Below, in pieces: positions 38,601 through 50,600 of a stretch of 64,000 nt of DNA. The translations under genes and the position numbers were made by a program. Position 1 is the stretch's first letter. Each line of letters begins with the position of its first letter. Origin of the DNA: Podocnemis expansa (lineage: Eukaryota; Chordata; Testudines; Podocnemididae); the NCBI GenBank assembly GCA_007922195.1, contig ML682024.1:7945976-8009975 (forward strand), given 5' to 3'. Below the pieces are notes generated by a model that worked only from the letters and a program-made list of their open reading frames with translations, ran no database searches and was not told the origin of the DNA.

Positions 38601-41600
38601 TGTTGTAGGAGCTGGAGTTTTAGAAAGCGTCTGTTAGGTTGTGGGGTGTAGATCCCCAGCGACTGGAGCGTGGCTCTCGAGTCCTTCGTGCCATGGAGCT
38701 TAGCATCCATGGACTCAGCAAAGAGATCAGGGCCTTCAAATGGCAGATTGTGAATAGTCAGTTGCAGCTGCGGTGGTAGGCCCAAGCCCTGGAGCCAGGC
38801 CAATCGGTGCATTACCACAGCTGACGCCATCTTACGAGTGGCTGTGTTGATGGCATCCCAGATGGTCATCAGAGCATCCCTGGATGCCATCTCCCCTTTT
38901 TCGAGCATCGTGTCAAAGTCCATAAGGCGATCCTTCGGGATGATGCCCCAAAAGCCTTGCATGGCACTCCAGAGGTTAAAGATATACCTTGTCATGAGGG
39001 CCGAGTGGTTCGCTATGCGCAGCTGTAAGGCTGCTGTAGAGTAAACCTTCCTGCCTAACAGGTCGAGTTTTCTTGCCTCCTTATTTTTAGGGGTGGAACA
39101 CGGTTGGCCCTGTCTTTCTTTCTGGTTCACAGCTTCAACGACCAGAGACCCTGAGTGGGGTGCTGGAAGAGGAAGGAGAACTTGTCCTCAGGGATGTCGT
39201 ATTTCCAGTCAGTGACCCTTGATACTGGTGGGATCGAGGATGAGGTCTGCCAATGGGCCTTGATGATGCTGTATACCCCTTCATGGAGTGGGACAGACAC
39301 TTTGGCAGGTGGGGCCCTACGCCCAATGTCAAATAGGGGGTTGGTTTCTTCTTGGATAACCCCTAGCTCCAGCTTCAGGTTTGCTGCCATGCGGAGGAGC
39401 AAATCCTGGTAGGCACAGGAGTCCTCCTTACAGTCAATTGGTCTCTCAAAGGTGTGTTCATCAGGTGAGGAGGAAGAGTGAGCCCGCGATCTACTATGAT
39501 GTGTGGAGTCTGGGTTGGGCTCATTGTCCAAAAAGTCCAGGGTCTGCAAGGGGGACTGGACGGAACGGTGTTGTGAAGCTAAGGTATCATTGGCCACCAT
39601 GTCCAGCCAATCATGGGACCAGTCATTAAAAGATGCTCTGGCCTCAAGGTGGTGCAGAGGAGAGCGGCCTCAACTAGGTTGTAGGGTAGGTGCCGTACTG
39701 GAAGGGGAAGGCTCCACTGGCCCGTATGGTCCCAACGGTCTCTTCATGTGACGTGGCTCAGGAGAGGGGGAGCACTTGCAGTGCCATTTCCCTGAATGTT
39801 CTCCGACCCTTGGTACCATCTTGGGTGAAGGAGAAGAGCGGACCGAGGCTGAGAGTGATGCCGACACTGAGCCATGCGATGGGGCCCCCGAAGCCAGGGA
39901 GCACGGTACCAATGAGTCCCAGGAGGAACGTGGAGAGGAAGCCAGGGAGCAGTCCTCAATGCCAGATTGTGGTACCAGTGGCAGGTTGGATGGTACCGGA
40001 TTAGTGGGCGGTACCGATTCCTGTGCCAGCTGGGTTCCCAGTGCCTCAGTCGGCATTGATCTGGGTTTCTTCCGCGGTACTGGGACTGTTACTTGGTAGC
40101 TCTGTGTTCTTGGAGAATCAGAGCATAGTAACCAGCCACTGAGACTCATCCCCCCCCACCCCCCCAATCACCTTCAGCCTCTGCTGAAACAGAAACCAGA
40201 AACAATGAAAGGCAGTGGGAGACACCAACTCCTCTAGCCTCATCTACATGGAAGCCGTGAACCATTAGCACACTGAATGGACAGCAGAAACTTCATTTGC
40301 ATCAAGGATGGAACACCAAGCTCCAAGGCAGGAGTCGCACTGAACTCTGGGATTGGCAAAGCAGAGAAGCACTGCATGATGGGGGATCCCTGCTCCTGAG
40401 ACAAATGGACTCATGCCTGCACACACCCAGCCCAGCAGTTATCAGACCAATTCTAGTCAATAGATCTTCAATTGATATCCAACTTACTGAATCTGTCTGA
40501 TTGCATTGTAAGCTCCCTAAAAGGAATGCCACCCATCACAAGGAATGATCAGCTCCTATTGTCCACCTAAACAAAACACCTCTGGTATACTCCCTTAAGT
40601 CATTATTTACCCCCAAAACAACCTAGTGTTCCACCTTAAACCATTGTTTCTTCCTTACAAAAACCCCTACCCAGGTTAGTTATTTGGGGGAGTCTGTTCT
40701 GAATCTGTTCTGATGCCTGATCTGTTGCCTGGACCTACAAGCTGCCTCAGGCCCACTGGGACTTCTCTCTCTCCTTGCTGATTGTGGTGGAGGTTCTGCC
40801 TGTCTCCAGCACTCCAGACCCTTAGCTGAACAGCCTGGTTCCTGGGTACCTTTGAGCTGCACTGAGTGGTGAGACATTCTCCCCCTTGCTTCTCTCTGTT
40901 TTTCTCTAGTCCAACTATAACTCTCTAAACCTGATCTTTTGTAATCCACTCAGGCTAGCTTTCCCCAATACTATAATCAAAACTGGGTAATATTTTAACT
41001 GTTTGATCATTTTCCTCTTTTGTATGCATACTCTTTGGGCATTTTTCTTTCCTTTTATAATTATTCATAAGTTTTATGTACCTGGCAATAAAGTAACTTT
41101 CCTAATCAAGCTGGTTGACAGACTTCCTCTGTATTGCTCTGCAGCAAAACTCCTTTTACCTAGCCAAAGTTCCCTCTGATGCCCAATTCCTTGTAAGGTT
41201 TGCTCATTAAGGGGTTAGCAGCGTGCTGAACTTGTGGCATATAAGGGTGACAGCTGAAAGTGCCACTTTGACCCAGCCAGTGGAGTGCAGGGGCATATAA
41301 GGGTGACAGCTGAAAGTGCTGTTTTAACCCAGCCTGCTCAGATCCATACTCTCATCTAGTCCAGTGTGGTACAGGGGCACATAAGGGTAGCAGCAGACCA
41401 GTGCTGTGTAACCCAGCCTGCTGAGTTCAGGGACCCATAAGGGGTCAGCTGAGAGTGCTGATAGACCCAGTCCACTCAGAACCTAGTCTTGGGAAATTTC
41501 AAATCAAATCATAAGGCTAGAAGGGACCTTGTGAGATCATCAAGTCCAACCCCTGGGGAATTGAACCCAGGACCTTCTGCATGTTAAGCAGAAGTGCTAA

Positions 41601-44600
41601 CCACTACACTATTTGCAGGGCAGTTAAAGCCTGTAAGGGTGGTTTCATTGGGAAGGATTTACAGAAGGGAGAAATAAGCTCCACACAGAGAAACAAGTGA
41701 CATAAGCAGTACACTAATAGAATTTCAACCCCCCCCCCCAGAGGAAGTAACCCTAATAAATGAGCAGACCCCAAGCTGATGGGCAAAGTTGGTAACAGGA
41801 CTGGGTCCCAGGACTGTGCCCACACCATCGCGGGGGCCTGCGGCATCAATAGTGCCATTGGCAGTGCTGCCTTTGATTCATCGCCAGGTCGGTTTGGTGA
41901 CCGAGGTGTTCTGTGCCCTGACGAGAACATAGAACGAGACTTTAAGCTCAGTACTAAGGGGCAGTCCTGGTGCTCCGGTGCCCAGGCCGATTGGTGAGCC
42001 GGGGGAGCACTCATGGTTTGGGCAGCATCTGAGGCATGCATGCTGCTCCCAGCAAGGGAATAGAGGTACAGCTCTTTATCTTTGCGAATCTTCCTTTTAA
42101 AGGCCAGGCAGATAAGGCAGCTCTTGATGAGATGGGACTCACCTAGGCATGCAAGACATTTATCGTGCGGACTGTCAAGAGGGAAAGCCTTACAGCATCC
42201 CAAGCACAGTTTGAAACCAGGCATCTTGAATTTCACGGTAGAAGACAGGCAGTTGCTTACGCAAGTTTCTTGGCTGATCTGAAACTGTCATTGAGGGCGG
42301 AAAAAGGAACTGGGAGGGTCAGGGTCACGGTCACCTATGTAGCTGCGGTCGTGGTGCAGAGGGGGCATTGGCCGTGTGCCCTCACCTGACAGGCTAGGGC
42401 TGAATACTTTCCGAGCTACCGTGCGCTGTGGTATGTAAACACCTGTAACTGAATGATGTGAACAGCACTTGAAGGAGAAGGTTGTTTTACATGAAAAACA
42501 TAATATTTAATTCAAAAACCATCATTGTCCCATTTCATTTTTTTTTTCAGGATTTGTTTAAGGGTTTCTTTTTGCTCCCATCACAAACAACCTGGGGAAC
42601 CTGACATGAATTAGTCAGTTGTTTTGGTGTTACCAAATCTGTGGTTTTGATTGAAAAATTTAATCTCAGCTCCACCTCTCTCACAGTCCCCACTCAGCTC
42701 CTAGACGCAGTGCATTCTGGAAGATTTCACAAGGCTACTGGCAGGGGTAGGCACTGTTTTGGGGGTCTATGTTCACTAATCAGATTCCCCTGGTTCACAA
42801 ATTCCAAGGCCAGAAAAAACCTCTTTGATCTTCTAGTTTGACCTCTGGAACAATGTTCCCTCTAAGGGGAGAGAGCAGCTGAGCAACTCCTGTTGCTCGC
42901 TGTGCTCCCCCGCCCACAGGCCCGCTGCACAGCCCCCCCCCCGCTCCCAACAGCCCCGCCCCGGCCCCGGCACCATCCCCCCGCTCCTGCTAGTCCCCCC
43001 CGGGGTCCCGGCATCGCCCCCTGCTCCCACTTGCCCCCCCGCTCCCGCTAGCCCCCCCAAGTCCCGGCATCACCCCCCCGCTCCTGCTAGCCCCCCCCAG
43101 TCCCGGCATCGCCCCCCGGCCCCGGCATCACCCCCCCACTCCCGCTAGCCCCCCCGGTCCCGGCATCGCCTCCCCGCTCCCGCTAGCCCCCCCCCCGGTC
43201 CCACTCGCCCCCCTGGCCCCGGCATCGCCCCCCCACTCCCGGCAGCATGCCCCCCCTGCTCCTGCTCACCCCCCCTCCCAGCCCCCACAAACTTACCTCC
43301 GGGCTGGACTCGAGGCAGGCCCAGCCCTAACTCCTGGGCCAGAGAAGCTCTACGGAGCATGCCCAGATTTTCTGGGCATGCTCCGTTAGAGCTTCCCTGG
43401 GCGGGAGTTTTCAAAACTCCCTGCTCCACAGGAGCTCCCTTGAAGCAGTCTGGCTGCCGGCAGTGCGCTGGCGGCTGCCTTCCCTGCGCTGGCGGCTGTG
43501 GCGGGCTGCGCTGCAGCGCGCCAGCGCAGCTTAGAGGGAACATTGCTCTGGAATAGTACACTTCATAGGGATTCCCTGCACCGGTTCCTGTTTGAACTAA
43601 AACCAGTTAAACTTTAATTCATTTAGTGCTAGATTGAGGATTCATGTGTGAACCCAAAGTGTCAGAACAGCACAAATTGGTTTCAAGGTTTCCCCAAGCA
43701 GCCTGTGACTCATAAGTGCTGAGTTTAAGACCCTCAATGGAGCTACTCTGATTGACACATATATCAGAACTGTGCCAAGCCCTGCTCCAGGACCCAGCCC
43801 CTTGGACATGAAAAATACAGAAGAAAATGCTCTTTCTGAACCCAGACTTAGTGCCCAGACAGTGCAATGAGAGGAACAACACAGAACCATAGTGAGAGAG
43901 GCATAGTGGCTGGAGACCTTTGTTATCTCACTTGTGTCATCTCACCTTCCCCTGGGTGCACAGCCGCCCCACCTGGGGAAGAAACCAGTCAGGAGCCCAG
44001 ACTAACTGTGGTGATGAGTGCCAGAGAAATAACCATAATAAAATCAATAATGATCCATCATTATTGGAGCCCTGGACTCCTTCTACAACTCACCGCCTTG
44101 CCCAGCAAACCTGCCTCCTTAGGATGGTTTCCTTCCCCTTAGCTGGAGATTAAATAAGCCTTTCCCCAAATTAGCTGGTCCTGGCAAACAAGAGTCACCC
44201 CCAAAACATACCCATCCATTTAAACACAATCACAGCCAAAGCACCATTCCCTTCTCCACTGCACAGGTTTTAGCCAGAGCATGAATCACAACTGAAAGAT
44301 GCTACATACCAATTATGGGAACAGAAAGCATAGAACACTGCCCAGAAGAAACCCAGCCAAGGGACATATGGCAAGTGTAGCCTAACAGTTAGTGCAGGGG
44401 GCCTTTGAAATGGAGTGACCCAGATTGTATTCTCTACTCTGTTAGTGACTTGCTCTCTGTTTTAGATCTGTACAAATAATTGATTTGGGAGTTCACTGGT
44501 TTAACCCACATTAAACTCCTGTGTGAACATCGTTGTTCTTAATTAAACTGGGTTTAATTCAGGGCAAATGAACCTTAACTTAACTTTTTAGAGGCACTGC

Positions 44601-47600
44601 ACCTCCTACAGCAATACATGGTAACCCTGCACGCCCATCAAAAAAATTCATCTGTCATGATGACATCAGGGCTAAAGTATATTGGGTAGGCATTTTGTAT
44701 TTAAATTATATGTTACTTACGCACCCCTTGGACACCCATCCTGCACCACTAGGGGTGTGGGCACCCCAGGTTAAGAACCTTTAATTTAGTTTAAATCACT
44801 TTCAAAGTGAACTAAACTAAACGTAATTAAGGGCCACTTTAATCCTGAATAATAGCACCCATCCAGAGATTTAATGTGGTTTAACTAATCCATGTCAAAT
44901 TAAAGTCTCTAGTTAACTCAGACTAATATTCCTGATGTCCTTGCGTAGATAAACTCAGTTTAATTCAGTTCACTTCCAACGTGAATAAAGGTAAACCAAA
45001 TTTATGCTCTTTAATTCTGAATGAGAGCGACCACCCAGTGCTTTTATCTGGTCTAACTAACCCACTTTAATTCAGATTGCATGCCTCCCTGTAGACAAAT
45101 CCTAAGAAATCTTTAACCATGGTCTATATGGCCAATAATTAGCTTGAGCTGATCTGAGAAAGAGAAAGGCAGACTAGCACTCATCACCTTGAAAATGAAG
45201 TTGGCCCGTCCCACGGCTCCAATCTTCCCAGTGTAGTTGATGAACCCAGTGTTGCCCTCTGTGGCCCCATAGAACTCACGAATGTGGATGGGCCCAAAGC
45301 GCTGGAGGAATTCCTTCCAGACTTCCACCCTCATGCCATTGCCCAGAGCAAGCCGCACACTGTGCTCACGTTCATTCTCCCTCTGCAAGGCAAACACAAC
45401 AGGTATCCAGGTCACCGGCACTGGCGGTGGTGCAGAGAGGAGCCCAGATCTTGCCTTGGCTCTAACACTGGCTCAGGGAGGTCACAGGTGGTCCACACAT
45501 CATATAAACCTCCCATGCAGTACTGAAAAGGGCCAGTGGCAGCCATTCAGTGAGAGGATGCCAAGCATTTGCTTTCAGACTCAACAGAAAGAGCAATCCA
45601 GCCCTTTCATGTTTCAATAACAACTGTGGGGTGACCCCCAAGGCAGAACTCTGTCCCCACATGACAGGGCAGAGTTAGAATGTGGGGACATGGGGTGTGG
45701 AGAGAGTTCCCAGTTGCAAAAGCAGAGGCTGGGCTGTGGAGGCAGGAAGCCAGGAGGAGGAGTGTGAGCATGACTTTGGGATGAACAGAAATGGTGCTTC
45801 TTGGGCACAGAGCTCGCTGGAGGGGCAGACATGGGATTTTGCAACCAGGAAGCTGCTGCTCTTTGTTCTACTGAGCCCAGGAAAACAGGACATGGCACTT
45901 TTTGGGGGGGGGGGGGGATAAACTTGATTGCACAAAGAGTACTGCTGACTTGCCTCATTAATTCATCATCTGCACAGCAACACGCCTGCACAGCCCCAGG
46001 CTTTGGTTAAAGAAGCAACTGTGCCACTTAAGTCCTATATTGAGGCCAACACAATCCAAGATAATTGAATGCTGTGTAGAACGGGTGACCTTAGAAATCC
46101 AGAGGGCCTTATAGGCGGAATCTTCCTGTGCACATATGACAGCTACTTTCTTGGTTGACACCGAAGGGATTGAACCAGCAACCCCAGGCACTAAAAGCAG
46201 GAACTCCTACAGTTTAAGGCTATAGCAGAGAGAGCCATTGAAGCCTGATTTGCAGAGGTAAAATTAGAACATGAAGCAACTATGTTAACTCCCACATGGC
46301 TGCAGGACAGCATTTCTGAATCAAAACATTTGTTTGCAGCTGAAACATTTTGATTTTGGGGGATTTGATTTTTCATGTAGGTTCCAGTAGATAAGAGTGA
46401 ACTCTCAAAACAGCTGTTGCTGGTGTCTGTCTGCCCAGCTGGCCGCAGCCAACATGGGTTTAAACGTCCTGGAGCTAATTCTGTCATAAGCAGCTGATCA
46501 ATGCTTATAACTGACTGCATGTTACTGGATGGGGTTGATGATGGCTTAAACATTTACAGCACATCTGGAGCAGCTTTAAGAACAATACACAGTGTAGTAG
46601 TTCATGTTCCTCCTCCACTGAATTAGCTCTGAAGAACAATCCATGCCGAGTTTTAGCTCATGTGTTGCTTCATCCTATTTCCCCTATTGGGATCTGCCCT
46701 GGGAAGGGTGTGGGGTTACCTTGGGTGCGTTGCAAAGATAGCGCATCACCTCCCCTACATACTGGATGACAGTGATGTGGTATCGCCGGCAGTCATCCCA
46801 GAACTGGGAGACAGAGAACTTGGGGCGCAAGACGCAGGTAGCTCCTAGGAGAGAGGGAAGGAGAGGTGATGGGGGCATCATGTGTGTTCCCAGGACCTGC
46901 TTTGAATCCAGCCTTTCCAGTCTACACTAACCCTGTGGCCCTGGGTGGTGGCCGGGGCACTGCGTCATAGAGTTTCAGGCTAGAAGAAACCATCTGATCA
47001 CTTCTCTAAGCACCTGTATGTCACCAGACCTGCACGCTAAGCCCAAAAGCTGACATGAGACCAGGATATTACAGCCCACAGGAGTCATGGAATGCACCAC
47101 AGCATAGGAAAGACCTTTGCAAGGCCCCAGCAATGGCAGTGAAATGGTTAAGTGAGAGACCCCACCCCCCCATCCCCATGTCACTGCCAATTTAGCTGGG
47201 AGATAAATGCTTTCCCAACCTGCCATATGGCAATCAGTGCAGCCCTACCCACAGGAGCAGGAACCAGCCTACCCAGCTCCTGAAAGAGGGTGTCATGCTA
47301 GGCCTGAGAAGCCCAAGCCATCTTGTAAAATATATGACCCAAATCTAACCTTTAAAGACATAATATAGGAAAATAGAATGGTAGTGTTACAATTAGGCTA
47401 GGGCTTTGATATGCTTGTGTATCAGTAGTGGTTTCTTAATGAAATTTATCTATATCCTGTTAGAAGATAGCAAGGTAAATGAACTGCTTCCTTGTCTGTC
47501 ACTATTGTTCTATTGGAAGGGGTTGAAAGGGAATATTAACGTCTAGATGGACTTTTAATGTTCCAGTGTAAACTGTCTGTTAATGGTGCTGGTCCAGCTA

Positions 47601-50600
47601 ATTACCTGTGGTGCCCAGGAGGTGAAGGTTTTACTTCAAAGGACAATCTACATTACTATTCTCCACTTAGGTACCTGAGAAGTGTCATCAAAGCCCCCAT
47701 GAAAAAATGACCTGCAAATGCCCACCTTGCTACAATTATAAAAGGGAGTGAAGAACATAATCCCTTTATCTTGCATCTGTCCAAGCTTCTCAGGGAAAGT
47801 TTGGGCTGCAGGATTGAGATCCCAGCCAGCACTGGCTTGGAAACTGCTCTGCTAATTCTCGGAGGAGAATCAGAACCAATTCTACACCTGGACTACTTGA
47901 TCTCTATTCCTTAAAACTGGATTTCTAACAACTGAAGCTGTGAAACAAACTGGCTGGCAGCATGGTATTTTGGGTAAGATCCAAGCTTATATTGCTCTGG
48001 GTGATGTGGCTGGCCCTTTGGGGTCAGGAGAACCTATTTCTTAAAGAGACCCACTGGCTAGAGGGAACCATAGAAGCTGATGTGCAATCAAGAGGGCTGT
48101 TTCTATTTTGTTATGCTTGGTGAAGACCAGAGTGGGGAATCAGAAGCATGTTTTGTTGCTGACTAGGAGACTGGTTTAAATACCACCCATCAGTGGTTTG
48201 AGGGCTTGGCCCCTGGTTTTGCAGCTTGCCCTGACTTTGGTGCGTTCAGAAAGGTATCCCAGGAGGCCCAGGTCACAGAGAAAATACTGAGTACCACCTC
48301 AAAGCCCTGCCCTAAGTTGTCCTCTGTCCCATCCCCAGCTTCAGCCATCTCTGATGCTTCAGAGGAAGGAGAGAAAATCTAAACAGCAGCAGCAAAAAAC
48401 CAGAAAATATGGAAGGGGGACAAACTCCTCCTGACCCCTGCCGCTGGTTGTCTGAGACCCTGAAGCATGACCCTTCAGGAGCGTAAGACATAAACCAAGA
48501 GCAAGTCTGAGGGCTGCTGAGTCCTGCCCTTCCCCACCATCACCAGCAGCCTCATCACACACTGTCACTCACAAATTTGTCCATCTCTCTCTTAAAATTA
48601 ATTATTTGCCCCCCAAACTTCTATTGGGTGGCTGTCCCAGAACCTCATCTATCTATCTATGACCCAGCCACCTCTCCATCCACCCATCTCTCCCAAAGAA
48701 CACCCCTGCGCCCTCTGTGCCTTTGGGCCTGCATGGACAGTCTGTACATACCAACCTCCAAGCATCCCCCAAGTCCAATAGCCAGTGCAGCTGAATGGTA
48801 CAGTGGTAGTGGAGTGTAGATCACGTCCTCAGCAGTGACACCACATAGAAACAACATGCTCCCCATCATGCATAGCTTCACTTGGGTGATGATGGCAGCT
48901 TTTGGGAGACCTTGTTGGACAGAGGCATTCTGTTTAGTGATGTCTCATGGGTTTTGTAGTACAGCTTACTCCATGACCCCCTTTTCCTTCATGAGCCAGG
49001 CTCCCTGGTTGAACTACATCTCCCATGATGCACCATAGTCAGACATTCCCTTGGTGCACTACTTCCCCTGTCTAAGAGAGACCCTGAACTACAACTCTCA
49101 TGAGGTACCATGTGGTATTTCAGACTAAAAATATTTGGTGTTTTGGCCCAAATATTTTGGTATTTGAATCTTCAATCAAAATTTGAATTTTTGCCCAAAA
49201 GAACCATGAAAAAACTAGATGAAAATACATTTTATTTTTATTTTCATCTTGGAAAACTAGCACTTTTTCTATTATAAGCTTTGGGAATACCATTTACAGA
49301 CACAGAAGACTCTTGTTTAGGGCTAATGAGAATCACTTTCGCATCTCATGAAAAGTGTCAGCATTTTGAAAAGTATTCCTGTCTCAGATCAGGACAAAAT
49401 TTCAAAATGTTAAGAAAATTTAAAAAATAATCCATTCATAATTTGAAAATTTCAGAATGTTTCAAAATGTTTTCATTCAAAATGTTTTTGTTCATTCATA
49501 ATCCATTCACAATTTCATTCATAATCTGTTCATAATTTGATAATTTCAAAATGTTTCTGATTTTGACCTTTCTTGGCAAGGTAAGGAATATATCAAACAA
49601 AAAGCTGGGAGGTATATTGAAAATTGTGTTAAAATTACAAATGATCCCTTTAAGTGTTAAAGGATTTCCTGACTGCAGTTTAGGGGCTTGTAGGGAAGTG
49701 TGCAGCTTGGCTTTCTTGAGCAAGCAATCTGCAAAAACCCGCCCTTAGAGATGGGTGGTATGAATTGGGACTCTCTTCTTCTGTCCCTCCCGTTTTGAGT
49801 CCTCTATTCTGCATTCTAAGACATAAACTTTCCATCAAGGGGATTTTATATTTCAATCTAACGTCTTTGTGCTTCTGCCATGAGTGGAAGTTTCAAAGTG
49901 AAAATAATGACATTTTTCATTTAGAAAACATCAAAATAACATTTCACCTGTTTCAGGACTGGCTCTTCTCCACATTTCCCAGACATCTTAGTACCAATTA
50001 ATATTTTACAGTCAGGAATGGCTGCCATCTTCCAAGATGGTGACACTTTTCCTTTCAGAGTCTTGAGCAACTATGAGATGCATTTTTCCTGTGAGTGCCT
50101 TGAGCTCTTTCTCTTAGCCCATTGCCTATTAACAGGTTTGGCGCCGTGGAATTTTTTTTTCTTTTTTTTATACAATTTTGGTAGATCATATCAAATTTTA
50201 TTTTTACGTTTTCTCCCCCCAATTTTTTATTGATTTAAATTTTCACAGTTATGCAAAATTACAGCCTTTAAGCACCTTAATTTGCTTTTTATCAATTTAA
50301 ACGTTGACTGTTGTGGGAAATTTCAGGCAGTCAGACAATGGCCTTCTCACACCACAATTATTCATTGGCAATAGATGCTGAGATTTAAAAAGTTAAAGTT
50401 TTATAACTGTTACCAAGACAAACTCTCAGCATCACATATGGACATGCACAACGTAAATATCCTTCACTCAACCTCAACAGAAGTTTTCAAACAGTATTTT
50501 TTGTACTTGGCCTATCTGTACACTTTGATTATTATCAATAGAAACATTTTTTCACTGGTGTGTGCTTGTGTGGTGAAATCAAGGCTTGTCAATGTTTACC

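Larger units (their letters stand above)
40151..41765 (+). mobile_element. insertion in DIRS gag: LTR-like block plus SINE
   Basis: Interrupts DIRS ORF1. It holds a polyadenylation signal AATAAA at 41087-41092 followed by R/U5-like text, a four-unit minisatellite (41235-41475) and a tRNA/CR1-tail SINE (41505-41625). No coding frame is seen. The block with AATAAA resembles a solo retroviral LTR in plus orientation, but I could not fix TG/CA ends or a TSD; C-runs at about 40150 and 41732 mark approximate edges. Confidence 0.5.
34514..42482 (-). mobile_element. DIRS1-type tyrosine-recombinase retrotransposon, near full length
   Basis: Minus-strand order is gag-like (42236 down to 38459), RT-RNase H (38298 to 36358), tyrosine recombinase (36631 to 35453), internal complementary region, terminus: the DIRS1 gene order with overlapping RT and recombinase frames. 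Terminal inverted repeats: text at 34514-34587 plus 35150-35285 reappears as reverse complement at about 42290-42482 (GTGCACGGCAGCTC, CAGCCCTAGCCT, GCCCCCTCTGC, TATATAGGTGACC). Two later insertions enlarge it: a hAT MITE (34588-35141) and a ~1.6-kb block (about 40150-41765). RT and gag are broken; the recombinase frame is open. Elements of this group integrate by recombinase without long TSDs. Confidence 0.93.

Noticed and set aside
38371..39751. Plus-strand frames across the DIRS gag region
   Set aside because: Antisense shadows of the minus-strand DIRS ORF1; no independent similarity.
41557..41622. Candidate tRNA-Val(AAC) gene on the minus strand
   Set aside because: A and B boxes and an anticodon stem-loop are visible, but the acceptor stem does not pair and the sequence runs directly into a CR1 tail, so it is a SINE head.
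42833..43561. Gly-rich minus-strand frames
   Set aside because: C-rich minisatellite in the second CAATGTTCCC hAT MITE.
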